Shown one piece after another: positions 1 through 11,653 of a stretch of 64,000 nt of DNA; positions within the stretch are counted from its first letter, which is position 1; every line of letters begins with the position of its first letter. The notes under the pieces were generated by a model that was not told the origin of the DNA, did no database searches, and saw only the letters and a list, made by a program, of their open reading frames with translations. The position numbers were made by a program, and so were the translations under genes. Location of the stretch: assembly GCA_037952775.1 (NCBI GenBank), contig JBANAY010000003.1, positions 8,184,001 through 8,248,000 on the forward strand, written 5' to 3'. This DNA is from Clonostachys chloroleuca. Its lineage: Eukaryota > Ascomycota > Sordariomycetes > Hypocreales > Bionectriaceae.

Positions 1-437
1 GGTAATCAGAGGCTTACTACTCTGCTGCTTACAGGTAATGTAGGCAGGTCAGGTAAAATAGGAGGATACCTTAGATATTCAACTAAGTATCGTGGACTAC
101 TACTTCGATATCTGCTGGCCCAATTTGCAAGTCTCTCATGCATGCCCTTCTTCTAGCCATACGGCTTCAGCTCGGCTTGGCCATGTCCATCTTTGGATAT
201 TTGCATAAAATGGACGAAAACACTGTCACACTATGTTGAATAAATTAAATTAGTAGCTGGTTCGCTTCATGACCCGCCCATGACCCCGCATTTCAGTTTC
301 CGGGGCTCGGGAATTTCAAAGGACCCGTTAGTCGACCTTGAAAATGTCCCACATCTCTATATATACCTGGTCTTGTCATAGCCAGGCAAAATTTTCTTCT
401 ACACGCATCGCCGCTCCATCGCCAACGAGAATCGGCC
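1..437. other. Upstream region of the C2H2/Zn2Cys6 regulator
   Basis: No convincing coding sequence is visible here. A TATA-like stretch (TATATATACC) at about 357-366 lies roughly 75 bases before the chosen start codon of the regulator at 438 and could be its core promoter. The assignment is positional only. Confidence 0.35.
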
Positions 438-3400
438 ATGAATTGCGTTGTATGCAATGCAGTCTTTACGCGCCAGGAGCACCTCAGGAGGCACATGCTT
501 CGCCACATAGGCGACAAACCCTTCAAATGCCCCGACTGCGACCACTGCTTTGCAAGAAAGTAAGGAGGACATCGCAGCAGTCTTGTGGGATTTGCGTATT
601 TAACATCCCTCCCAGAGACGCACTACATCGCCATCAAACGAATATCCACCACCATGACCGTTCCGCCGCACCAACGCTTAACCCGGGAGTTGCCCCCGCG
701 GCTGCTGTCGAGGCCGCTGCCCCTTCTCGGCCTGCTCGCCTTAGAAGTCGGGCCCGTCGGGCTTGCACAGCGTGCTCCCGAGTAAAGCTGAGATGTGATG
801 GGAAACACCCATGTTCTCGCTGTCAAGACGACTCACAGCTTTGTCATTACCGTCCACTAAAGAGCCGGGTAGCTCGTTCTTTTGAAACCCACGCGACCAA
901 TGGACCCCTTGATTTTGAGGGTGAATCGACTTGTGATGCAGCCCAGCTGCCTAGTAACGGGCCCGTTGCCCAGGAGTTGACGACGAACCCTTCCATGCTC
1001 GACTGGCAAGCAAGCAGCTCAACTTCCGATTCCCATGAGGACGGGTCTGGGCTAGAGATATCTCAATCCGTCGCTTTTGACGAGACTATTGCCGGCCTTT
1101 TCGACTTTGATTACTTTATTTCCGGCAATTCTAGCCTGCAGATGGACAACAGCTCATTCTCTCGACAAGATTCCCCTTCAGTGCTGCTGGATCTGCGTTT
1201 CCCAACCCCTGACTTCGATATGCTTCATGAGTTCTCCCCGTCATCGGCTGATGTTAACTTCATGGGTAATCCACCAGCAGCATCAAACTCTTTCAACTAC
1301 GCGATGCCTAGTCCGTTTCCACCAACTGAATTGAGTAGCGATAAAGAGACATACTCTCCTAGGAGTAAACATGGGGTGTTGGAGTCGGTGCTCGTACCGC
1401 ACCATACGGTCAAGGAGACGGCCTTTTCGCGCCTAGCAACATTAGCTGACAGTGTCCAGTTTGTCGCGGCGATTGATAGAAGCACACCGTACGATAAGCT
1501 GTCTAATATGCTCATATCCTGGGTGGAACAAAACCGGCGACGGATTTCTACCCCCTCACCGGAGGTACCAGTCTCCAAGATGCCTTCGCTAGATAGCTTG
1601 GACCTTGGATCTGAAGCTGCGAAGGCACGCTGCTCCATCGAGGACTTCGGGCACATCACCACCCTCCCAGGATTAACTTATAACAGAATGCATCTCGTTT
1701 TGACTCAATCGCCGACGCCAACCCCTTCTGCAATCAATTCCTTGGTGATTCTCTCCCGCCTATTCAGCTTCTCAACACATTTATGCAACTCTACTTCCAG
1801 CATTTCCATCCTGTATTTCCACTCCTTCACAAGCCAACCTTCCAACCCAAGGAGGAAAACTGGCTCCTAGTTTTAGCTGTCATTGTCACGGGTTGCCATT
1901 TCTCCCGCTTCCCCGAAGCAAAGGCTTGCATTGTCCCGATGCAGGAATTTCTAAGAAGAGCTTTACACATCACGGTAGGCGTCGACCGGGGCAGAAGCTC
2001 CCCACAGCTGAGCTTTCTCGTGTATACGCCAAGCATCGTCCACTGACGCTGTGATGTGTAGATGGCGACCTCTTTCGACGCTACCAGCCAGATCAGCTTC
2101 ATCCAGGCGTCAGTTCTGAGTCAAATTGGCCTACGAAACTTGGATCAGCCAAGTTTGAACAAGCTAGCGCAGCTAAATAGGAATAATCTGAAGACGATAT
2201 GTCTTAAATCTCATTGCTTCTCAGAGATAAATGAGATATCCCCAAGCAGCCCCCTTGACCCACAGTCTCCCTCCTCGAAATGGATGTCGTGGCTCGCTAT
2301 TGAATCGTCACGGAGGCTTGGCTACTGTGTCTGGGTAGGTCTCCTCCTGTATAATTTGGTACAAGTCTATTCACGACACGTCTGATGATCGTGGAAACAG
2401 TTGCTTGATTGCCAGGAAAACGTCTTTCTTGACATGGCTTCACTTATCCCTGAAGAGCTCCTGACAGCCAGACTTCCTAGTAACGAGGGTGAATGGGAGG
2501 CATCGACAGCAGAAGACTGGGTCCTCGAGCACAGGAGCAGCGGCACCAGTATGGAACAGGTGTCGGGAAAAGCGCAGCAGACCAGCCCCATGACAACTGC
2601 AAGTAGTATTTGCCACTCTATGACACTACTCGAAGCGGTAGCCTACTCACGAAAGACGAGGCAGATCCCCAGCAATCTCGGTGGCTTCTCCTCGCTACTG
2701 TTGATGATGGCGCTGGTCAAAGAGTCTCTCAAGACATACCACATGATCAGGAACCTGGCGACCTCTGGGCATACATCTGGGCTCGCGCACCTAGCGGATC
2801 TACCAACAAGTAGCATCCACACGGAAACACTTGAACTTTTAGCGCAAATTTGTGAACACATCCGCTCTGATCCTCTCCTCGACTCGGGCACCCCTTTCTC
2901 CGCACTTCGCCAGGTGATCCTAGAACACTACCACGCCATGCATGTTCTCCTTAGGGTGCCAATCGCGGATCTCTTTAGCTTTATTGGGTGGCAGGACGCG
3001 CCTAGTGACAACAATGGTGGCTGCTCCCGGCTCCGGCTATGGATCAACACGAATAGTTGCGATGCCCGTCAAGCTGCTGTTCATGCGGGAAAGGTCTTTG
3101 GCTACTTCCGCTCCTCGACCACCAACGCATGGTACGAGTACTTGAGCTTTGTTCCCGCCTACATCTTTCTTTGGGCATTTGCCGAGTCAGGCCCCATTCG
3201 CCACGCCGATAGCGGGCCGTTTCCAATGACGGTCCTGCAGCCATTGGCTTTAGTTGGAAAGCAAGACGTTCTGCCAGTCCTGCGTCTTGATAGGTTCGGT
3301 AGTCAGAAGGATGAAACTGTGTGGCTTGATACGGGGCAGGGCTTTGAAGTTCATTTATGCGGCATTGGAAGCATATATGGGAATCCGGGGGTTGAGAAGA

Positions 3401-3522
3401 TCCTTGGCGAGGGCATCAGATTACTGCTTCGGCTCGATAGTTGGCCCGTGACCAAGATTCTGGGCTTCATCCTGCGAATGTCACAGATTGTACAGAAGCA
3501 GCGCGCGAGGTACCAGGAGTAG
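438..3522 (+). CDS. Dual C2H2 + Zn(II)2Cys6 fungal transcription factor
   Basis: Probable nuclear DNA-binding regulator. Exon 1 is 438-559. A 56-base GTAAGG..CAG intron (560-615) joins it to exon 2 and completes two C2H2 fingers, the second reading CPDCDHCFARKDALHRHQ. About 50 residues later comes a Zn2Cys6 cluster, CTACSRVKLRCDGKHPCSRC. A fungal-specific middle domain follows, with YFQHFHPVFPLLHKPTF and IESSRRLGYCVW as landmarks. Later introns are likely at 2021-2061 or 1975-2061 (ending GTGTAG) and 2335-2400 (GTAGGT..ACAG). The frame changes near 1695, explained either by a 122-base intron 1565-1686 or by a one-base deletion, since conserved-looking coding sequence runs right up to MHL at about 1694. 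C2H2 plus Zn2Cys6 fusions are a known ascomycete regulator class. It converges on the damaged P450 downstream. The target genes are unknown. Confidence 0.8.
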
Positions 3523-3755
3523 CACTCTGGCCTAGATACCTCCGTGTCAACTATAGAAAGATCTCAGGCCGGCGCTGTAAAAGAAACTCCCATGCTGATC
3601 CTTCTCTGCATTCGCTTGACTATGTTACAGCCTAATTCCTAGAGGCAATATCGCAATACCTGCTACCCCTTGCAGCCCCATTCTTTCATTGCTACACGTC
3701 AAGCATGTCATCTATACATGAATTGCATTCGTCTGAAGCCGGATTTAAGGCGAGA

Positions 3756-5419
3756 CTACTGTTGCCACAGCGTGACCCTGACACAAAAGTCGATTGGTTT
3801 AACGAACCAGGCATTCTCGGTCCTCCGATCGGCCGATGGGTCCTCAAGCTCAAAGTTGAACTGACGTACGAGAGCAGGTATCACCTTGGACATCTCAAGG
3901 AAGGATATATGGCGACCAATACACGTCCTGGAGCCAAGGCCGAAGGGCATCCATCAAGCCTCCATCCTCTTCAGTCTCTCTCGATCTCCCCCTTCTTGGG
4001 CTTCAATCCACCGATCTGGCCGGAATAACGCTGCGTCTTTCCCGAAAACATTTTGATTATAATGCGCGCACCAACAATTGAGCCCAATAGTCGTTCCCGA
4101 AGGAAAATCCCAACCGCCGATTTGGGCATCCCCGGCAGGGACATAACGCCACGGCGGTAGTCCGATAGTGGAATGAATGCGCAGGGCCTCTTTCAGAACT
4201 GCCTGTAGGTACGGCATGTCCTGGCTCTGCTTGAACGTCACATCTGGGTTGCCACAGCGGCCCTGGCGCTCAAATTCGTGGATCTCGGCGCGCAGCTTGC
4301 GCATGCTTTCCGGGCTACGGATCAGATAGTAGAGGATGGCTGACAAGCTGGTGGCAGTGGTATCGCTCTCGGCGATGATATTGGACAGGCCCATCACGAA
4401 CACGTGGTATTCTGTGACCTTTTCCGGCTCCTGCTTGTTGGCTGGTGTGGGCCGATCCAGGAACTCCGCGGGTTTGCTCCTGTCCAACGGGGCGTCTTCC
4501 CCGGCTACTTCAGCCTTACTCCTCTTGTCCTCTCTCTCCTCTATCCGATCGCTGACGTATTGCATGAGATTATTTCTGCCGGTGGCGTCTCCGAGACCGA
4601 GCCAGGTGGAAATCTTGAATACCAAAGGATGCCATTTACCGTAGATACCCACGAGAGCACCATAACGGAGCACGCTGGCGAGGGCCTTCGGGAGATTGGC
4701 CACATCGTCTCCTGAGTCAAAGAAGCCAAATCTCTGGGAGTAGGTAATGTTACCAATGACATCTATGGCGGACACCACGTCAACATCACGGCATCAACAG
4801 ACGGCTCAAGGAGTGACTTACCAAAGGCATAGCATTGAAACCAGTGACCCATCTTTATGGCCTCACCGCGATCTGCGTATTTGGTGAGCTGGCCGGAAAA
4901 AAGGGCAGTGCATTCATCGACAAACGGTTCGTAATTGACAAGGCTAGACATGGAGTACAGACTCTGGAATCGCTTCCTTGTGTCAGCGTGCCTAGCTAGA
5001 TCCCTCTCGGGGAAGAGCGTCCACTTGCGCAGGTCCGGATGCCGCCACGCGTCGTACCAGTCTGTCTTTGCAAACTTGGAGTTGATTGCGTAGGGTGTCT
5101 TGGCAAGCTCGGGTGACTGGATGCTGTACATGTTGGAGGCCACGCGAACAACCGGCCCGTACTTTTCGTGCAAAGCGAGATTGTCCAGCTCCCAACGGCC
5201 GTTTGCCACACGGATGAAGTAATATAGCCGGCCAAAGCGAGCCACTAAAGGGCCCGGGACGGATGCCAGCGGCGAGAAGAGCAAGTAATATAAGAAAATC
5301 TTGATCGTCAAGGCACCTATGGTGACGATGAGCAATGTTATGTATTTAGAAAACATTCCCGAGACATTCTCAAGCTTGACTTCACCGTTATGGTGGAGGA
5401 TCGGAGGACAACCAAGCAT
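3756..5419 (-). pseudogene. Cytochrome P450 (pisatin-demethylase-like) with in-frame TGA before the heme loop
   Basis: Microsomal P450 monooxygenase architecture. There is an N-terminal membrane anchor (about residues 27-50) followed by the hinge ASVPGP. Exon 1 is 5419-4822 and exon 2 is 4762-3756, with a 59-base GTAAGT..TAG intron that restores CYAFDVIGNITYSQRFGF. The I-helix AESDTT, the ExxR motif (EALR) and the heme loop FGLGSRTCIG are all present. Codon 469 (bases 3956-3954) is TGA, with GAG-GCT before it and TGG-ATG-CCC-TTC after it, in the same frame. Translation would stop 11 codons before the heme-ligand cysteine (about residue 480), leaving an inactive enzyme. No GT-AG intron can remove the stop without deleting conserved sequence. 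The full reading length is about 534 codons, normal for the family. Readthrough or a base error remain possible. The substrate is unknown. Confidence 0.8.
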
Positions 5420-6362
5420 GCTTGCTTGACCTGAGCAAGTAGGTGCAATGCTGCTTGCAGAAGGTTTGAATGTATGTTTCCTTTCCCTTCGGTGACCTTT
5501 TCGAACCGCTTAGACCCCCTGAGTATAGGCCCTAATGGTTTGGTGTGGAAATTTATGGATGCAGATGAAGGTTTCTGGTGTCTAGTTTTAGGGTTACCTT
5601 TCTCGTCAATGTAATCATGAAGCCCTCTCGTTGGCCGTTCCTCGTCCGGGGACCATACATCCTTCTCTCGGCATGATCGAGCCTATGGGGGTGGGGTCGA
5701 GGGACACTTGTGGGTGAGGGCATTGCCGAATCATGACGAGTTACAACAATCATTTCTGTGGTAATTTTGAGATTTTGAAACATGATATAAACCCTGATAG
5801 GGTTTCGATAAGAACAATATAGGGGCGTCCGGCTGAGGGATTTTGTATCATGATGGTGTTGGATATGAGGCATGTTGCTGAATTTAACATGTTAAGCCTC
5901 GGGCATGAGCTTGAATCAGAAGAAGGAAACACTTCATAATCCACACCGACCATTAGCAACAACAGCCAAGATAGAACCTCAAGTACCAAACCCCGAGCAC
6001 TAGTCATGTCTTACCTCCGTATGATGAGGAGACTATGGAAATCACTGTCCCACCGCAAGCTCCGCTCTTGCCTTCTAACTTGGACTGGTCATTTTATGAC
6101 TACTGGGGGTCGTGGGGTCAGGCGACACGATTCCTTTCATCATGGTTCGGTTAAGCCATTTAGTGTGGTGGGGAAGAAGTTAGAACTTGAACAGCCTTGG
6201 AATACACAATAGTTGAGGTAGGCCAAAGGTCTATAAAATCAACGCTTAATCCATATGCAGTCGAGCAAAGGCTTCAATTAAACGCAGATTCACTTCTCGC
6301 CATTCGATACCATTTGATTTTAGATATCGTTCATAGAGTACCGGAGGATACAGCTTCCCAAG
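5420..6362. other. Intergenic region between P450 and SDR remnant
   Basis: This is the divergent 5' region of the P450 (minus strand) and the SDR remnant (plus strand). No reading frame here has recognisable protein character. Confidence 0.3.
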
Positions 6363-7126
6363 ATGACTGATAAATCACTATCTGCGAAAGTCACAATCGT
6401 TAGTGGCTCATTAGGGGGTGGGATACGCACGGCTATCGTCATGGAACTATCCTCTCGTGGCGCTACCGTTGTCCTCAACTATCCATGGGCAAAGATAAGC
6501 GAGCAGGCTGTGGAGGCATTAATAAGATTCAAGACTCCCGGTATTGCCATCGAGGCCGACCTCTCGACCCTTCGTGGCCCTGAGAAGCTGGTTCAGGAGA
6601 CAGCAGCCAAGTATGACCGGATCGACATCTTGGTCAACAACGCTAGCATCGCCTTTAACGCGTCCCTGGAGATGCAGATTATTGAGTAGTGGGATTACCT
6701 GTTAACTTGAACGGCCGTAGCTACTTTCTCCTCACCCAAGCGACGCTCAGGTACCTGGCCAGGGATAGCCGCATTGTTAACGTCGTAAGCATCTCAGCCC
6801 GAAATCCGCCACCGCTCCAGACCATCTGCGCCGGCACCAAAGGCATGTAAGAGTGCTTCACCCGCGTCTGGGCTAAGGAGTTTCCACTCCAGTATGGTTG
6901 CACAGTCAATTCAGTGTCCCCAGGGCCAACTAAGACACCAGCATAGGACGTGGACCCCAACAGCCCCCAGGACTGGGTCAAGCCCATCCTCGAGACTACA
7001 CCAGTTAATAAATGGATGGGCGAGCCCTCCGAGATTGCCTACGGAGTGGCCTCTTTGTGCGAGCCTGAAGCTAGATGGATCAACGGCACTCGTTTGATGG
7101 CGTGTGGAGATCTTTACGTGGATTGA
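6363..7126 (+). pseudogene. Short-chain dehydrogenase/reductase pseudogene
   Basis: Remnant of an NAD(P)-dependent SDR of about 255 residues. The start at 6363 opens a Rossmann segment (VTIVSGSLGGGIRTAIV) followed by DILVNNAS, the family NNA motif. The frame then hits TAG at 6687-6689. One base is missing near 6702, after which the downstream frame resumes as VNLNGRSYFLLTQATLRYL, SRIVNVVSISARN, ICAGTKGM and CTVNSVSPGPTKTP. Further in-frame stops are TAA (6848-6850) and TAG (6944-6946). The C-terminal segment ending GDLYVD closes at TGA 7124-7126. The catalytic Ser is in VVSISA. The catalytic Tyr position (Y-x-x-x-K) reads CAGTK, so Tyr is changed to Cys. TAG and TAA stops are consistent with C-to-T change at CAG/CAA codons, as in RIP. 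Non-functional as read. Confidence 0.85.
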
Positions 7127-7524
7127 ACGGGGTTTCTAGTCTAGATCAAGCCAATTAAAACCTAATGTGCTAAGATTACCCTCTTAACTCATCGATTTGA
7201 TGAAGTCTTGCGCTCACATAGCATCAAAGTTCGAATTTTTCTGTACTACAAATACTTATTTAATTATGAAGGGCTAATGGTATTGACAGAATATTAATTA
7301 ATTAGAGCTAGTAGTATAATAAAATATAGACTATAGATATAGTATAGGAAGATACGGGATTGTAGATTAGTAAGGGCTCTGTATTAAATTACCTTATTAG
7401 TATTTTTTAGTAGAGACTGCCGTAATAAGGGGTTAAGGCTCAATTCCACCAGGCAACCCCGAAAAGTGCTCAAACTCAAACAACGCGGTCATCATATCCC
7501 TAGAATAGTTGACCTTAAGTAACT
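7127..7524. other. AT-rich intergenic block
   Basis: Sequence from about 7200 to 7430 is very AT-rich with many TA steps and no coding signal. It lies between the SDR remnant and the HET gene and may be an old RIP-mutated repeat. Confidence 0.4.
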
Positions 7525-9853
7525 ATGGCCGACTCAGACTGCCCAAGCGGGTTGTGGGATGAGCATTTAGGCACCGCTATCGACGTACAAGAGTTCAAAG
7601 ATTGCAGCCGCACCAACGAATGCGCTTATTGTGGCATGCTCTTGGATATCATCACACACACCAAGCCATCATGGCTAGCCGACGAGTCTAGCACTCGCGA
7701 TCTCTCCATTGCAATCAAACCCCGCGAGCGTTGGGTGTTCAATACAAACTTGTCTTTGCCAAACTCCAAGGGATCGGGATCAATTCGACTGCTCGAAGAT
7801 GGACAGCAAATTGATTCTGTGCAGCTGTTCAAACCAATCACAGGTGAGCCCGCATCGCATGCCAATCACTCAGAGATTTGTCAATAATTGGTTGTGAAAT
7901 ACGATAGATGTTCAGAAGTTGTCTCTCATAAGCTGGGATAGGTATGAGAAACTCTTGTTCGGCGAGAGTCTCGACATCGCACCATCGTCCGATTCGGCCA
8001 TTGCCTTTGAGCGTGCCTCGCATTGGCTCAAGGACTGCGCTGAGAATCATTCTTGTTATAACGATGCTCAGCGCAGTTTCCTACCTAGCAGGATGCTGAA
8101 ATTAGAGAAATCCGAAACCGCCTCCTCCGTACAGCTCGTTGAGCGTTCAGCTGTTTCAGCGTCGCCATACGCGGCACTGAGCTACTGTTGGGGAAAGGAC
8201 ACAAGTGGTGTTCTTATCACTACAAAGACTAATTACTCCTCTCATCTCAAAGGGATTCCTGTGGCTTCCCTACCAAAGACCGTGCAAGATGCCATCACGG
8301 TCTGCCGTCGGCTGGGGATTTATTTGCTCTGGGTGGACGCATTGTGTATTGTCCAGGACGACGGCGAGGACTGGCGCCGTGAAGCAGAGAAGATGATTGA
8401 CGTGTACTTCAATTCGTTCCTCACTATATCAGCCAACGAGCCCAACTCTTGTAAGCTAGGGTTTTTTGGCCCGCAGAGATTTGGCTCCTCGGAATGGCAG
8501 CGATCTGTCCCGGTTCAAGTACCACCAGGATTAGGCGGACCTGCTAGCCATCTTCTATTCCGAGACACCCAGATGGAGCGCCCTAAGCTTTTCTCTTTAG
8601 ATTCTAGAGGATGGTGTCTTCAAGAAAGCGTCATGCCACGTCGCAGACTTGTCTTTGATGGCTGCGAGCTATCCTGGAATTGCATGGAAAAAATGTTTTG
8701 CGAGTGTGGCCACCTGGACGAAGAAGCTTGCGGTATCTATCCCCTTCTCAGAACGGGTAAACACGCCGATGAGGAAAATGACGATGAGGAACTGAGCACT
8801 CACGCTAAGCTACACCTGGAATGGATGGACTTCGTCGAACAGTACTCCCAAAGAGCTTTGACAAAGTCAAGTGACAAGCTGATTGCCATCTCAGGCGTCG
8901 TTCGGCTCTTTGAGACGAGATTTGCTAACGCCAAGAGCAAGGAAACAGAAAAGGACAAGCAAATCTTAGGCTTGCTTCGAAACCTAGTCGTCAAAGGCTC
9001 ATACATGCCTCTTGGAATCAGTGATGGTTACTTCAGCGGCTTGTGGGGAGATTGTTTCATCCCGAACCTTACCTGGACTGTTGATCATACTCAGCTAGAG
9101 AAGAGCGGCCGGATGGAACATAAGAAGATCGAAGAATCCTCAGCCCCGTCCTGGTCTTGGGCCTCTATTGATGGACCGGTAACGTTTCGGCACATGGAGA
9201 TATCGATAGGAGTCTGGAGGGAACGTATGAATCCCGAGCTTACGTTTGACGCTATAGTCCACGAGGTAGGCTGTAAGCCTATAGTAACTGGCAAGCTAAA
9301 CGGCAACGCGATTGAAATTTCGTTTCTTCGAATCTCAGGACCACTCGTTCCTGTGGAGCTAGCAGTTCTTCACCCAGGAGACGCCGTCGGTGCACCTCAG
9401 TACTTTTGGTATAGGAGGATGGCAGGGCAAGGGGATGGGCCTATTCCATGCAGACGACAATGCTTCGCCCGCACCCCGAGATTACAATCTTGGAGGGTAT
9501 TTGTGGATGTCGAGAGGTTGCCCACGATTGAAAAAGGAAGTCCCCTCGTGGATTGTTGGAGCCATCCGCGTCACGATGATTCAAATGGTTGCGGGTGCTC
9601 ATTCAATTTTGAGACGGAATACGCTTGCCTTCGACTCATGACCTATAAGGCAAACGATGGTTATAGAACTAATAATGTCCCCACCATTGTTTTGTTTTTG
9701 GTTTTGAAACGTGTTCCTGGCTCAACGCAGTCTTATCAGAGAATCGGTCTGGGGCTTTGGAACAAGGATGAGGGTGTACAAGAGGCGCCAATGAATGGGG
9801 GCGACTATGACATGTTTGTGGAAGCAACCTGCGAGGAGGTGATGATAGTTTAG
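7525..9853 (+). CDS. Heterokaryon-incompatibility (HET) domain protein
   Basis: Intracellular HET-domain protein of about 754 residues. HET proteins act in non-self recognition and regulated cell death in filamentous ascomycetes, but individual roles are usually unknown. Exon 1 is 7525-7843 and exon 2 is 7908-9853. The 64-base intron has donor GTGAGC and acceptor ATAG, phase 1, giving ITDVQKLSLISWDRYEKL. The HET domain spans roughly residues 193-340, with the signatures YAALSYCWG, LPKTVQDAITVCRRLGI, YLLWVDALCIVQDD and EKMIDVYFNSFLTISA. A second conserved block near LDSRGWCLQESVMPRRRLVF is typical of the family. The C-terminal half has no recognised repeat or effector domain. The frame is intact and convergent with the next gene. 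Partners cannot be told from sequence. Confidence 0.92.
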
Positions 9854-10067
9854 TGGGAGGCGGCCTGTGCCAGGTATACAAGAGATAGTAGGGAAGAATT
9901 AATATCTGCTTTGAGTTTCTTTGTGCCCCAAAGCACCAGCCGCTCATTGGGAATTGTATGCCTAAGGGTAACCACCAAGTTCGTCATCTTCGCGCTTGTA
10001 GGCATATCTATAGGATGATATGTTCAAAATAATGTATTGGATGATATACACACCCTCCAATGTTCAA

Positions 10068-10910
10068 CTACTTACGCCCCGTACCGATTTTATAGCAAGC
10101 AAACGCGGCAACAGCCAACAACACGCCACTCAGATACAGATCTCCATCAGCCCCAAGTGTCTTCGCAACTAAGTCTTCATTTTTCCTCGTATCACGCGGT
10201 ATCAAGTCGAATGTTGTTGCGATTGCGGACCATCCTGCTGCTGCTGGAGCGGTCAACGTATCAGCCATCCCAAAACAATGCTCGAACGGAAGGCCTGTAG
10301 CCAATGACAGAGCAAATGTGAGGCCGAGAGAGTAGAATTCCATGAGCCGATGGCGACGTCCAGATCCAAAGCACGGTAGTGTCAAGAGGATGAATCTGTA
10401 TATCGCGTGCGCAAATATCCAAGACTTGCTGACGGCCGTGAAGACGAATAGATTGTTGTGGAGACGGACGGTCTTGAAGCCAACGCGATACCCTTGTTGA
10501 ACGACCCAGATAAAGAGAGCGAGGCACGCCACCTTGCTGCAGAGTCCGCGAAGGGTGCCCCCAGGGGGAGTTCCGAGCATCATGACAATATTCCCGTACA
10601 CGGCGAAGTTGATGTAGGCCGTAAAGGCAGAAAGGTGTCTGATCTTGAAAGATCGACTCATGGTTTGATATGCAAGCACAGATCCTAGACCAAGGGGAAG
10701 GAGAGCGACGACCTTGATCATCTGCACAGCACTTGAACTCTTGTCGAAGAGTGCTATAGTTGCGCTTGCTCCGAGAACGGCGAGCAAAAGGAGCCTCGGG
10801 CCTTGGATAGCGCACACATAGGCGAAAGCGAGAATCAGAGTGAGCCATGAGTTGAATTGGACGTCAATGAAAGGCTCAATGGCATTGGACAAATCCACAG
10901 TCGAGGACAT
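10068..10910 (-). CDS. Orphan multi-pass membrane protein
   Basis: Single uninterrupted frame of 280 residues, not recognised as a known family. Six or seven hydrophobic spans are visible: about residues 20-55 (probably two), 65-85, 95-112, 125-145, 155-178, 190-210 and 255-272. Short loops carry basic residues, for example SFKIRH and GSGRRHRLMEF. There is no signal peptide, ATP-binding motif or transporter signature. Its size and topology resemble small integral-membrane enzymes such as fungal terpene cyclases, but no diagnostic acidic motif was found, so I do not make that call. It sits between a HET gene and an FAD hydroxylase and faces away from an AT-rich island. Confidence 0.7.
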   Translation of the reverse strand: MSSTVDLSNAIEPFIDVQFNSWLTLILAFAYVCAIQGPRLLLLAVLGASATIALFDKSSSAVQMIKVVALLPLGLGSVLAYQTMSRSFKIRHLSAFTAYINFAVYGNIVMMLGTPPGGTLRGLCSKVACLALFIWVVQQGYRVGFKTVRLHNNLFVFTAVSKSWIFAHAIYRFILLTLPCFGSGRRHRLMEFYSLGLTFALSLATGLPFEHCFGMADTLTAPAAAGWSAIATTFDLIPRDTRKNEDLVAKTLGADGDLYLSGVLLAVAAFACYKIGTGRK

Positions 10911-11653
10911 TGCGACTCTAGGCTCTGTAGCTTTGCTTCGACTCTGACTGGGCTGTTTTGCGGTGAGCGGAAGATTGAGATATGGTCGCGTTTAAATAAA
11001 AATACCACGCTACTCGTGGGTCAACGGCTTCGCGCTGCCCCACTTAAGGGAGGTAGGATTATCTTTCTCCCTTGGGTACATAAATTCGATAACAGCACTC
11101 TAATTCGATTACACCTAGCTAATAGCTAATAACCAGCTAGTCTTAATAACTAGAATTATATAATATTCTGTATTAAAATAAGAAAAAATTTAACTTTATT
11201 TAACTAGCGATTATTAATATCAAAGATAAGTTATTATTATTAATTATATAACTAATTATAAGTAATTATTTAGAAAAATAAAAAATAAAAAAAATAACTA
11301 GCTAACTAACAGCAATAATAGGTTTAAAAATATAATAGAAAAGAATATAATTGATAGCTCTTTACTTTTAAAATAATTTCTTTATATCTCGTAACTCTAA
11401 TCTAAAAGGTTTTTAGATGGAGAGTTCCTAGAAATATTATAATTAATCAGAACTTAATATCCAAGACTTGCTATCTGGCGACAGTGTAGCATATACTATT
11501 TGGAGGTTAGGCCCAAGGCACAGGAGTAAGTCTTCATATAACAAGTACTTAGTATAATCTCAAATAAGCGATCGCACCATGTCCACATATAGGTCTCTAA
11601 CATCCACTTATCAAAATATCTGGCAATGGAGGGATGAGAGTTCAAGATCAAAA
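10911..11653. other. AT-rich island between membrane protein and FAD hydroxylase
   Basis: From about 11090 to 11470 the sequence is strongly AT-rich with abundant TAAT/ATTA steps and no open frame of protein character. It is probably a degenerated repeat. The right end holds only 3'-flanking sequence of the FAD gene. Confidence 0.45.

Noticed and set aside
10068..10910. Calling the orphan membrane protein a terpene cyclase
   Set aside because: Size and helix number fit loosely, but no diagnostic acidic residues or partner genes (prenyltransferase, epoxidase) were found.
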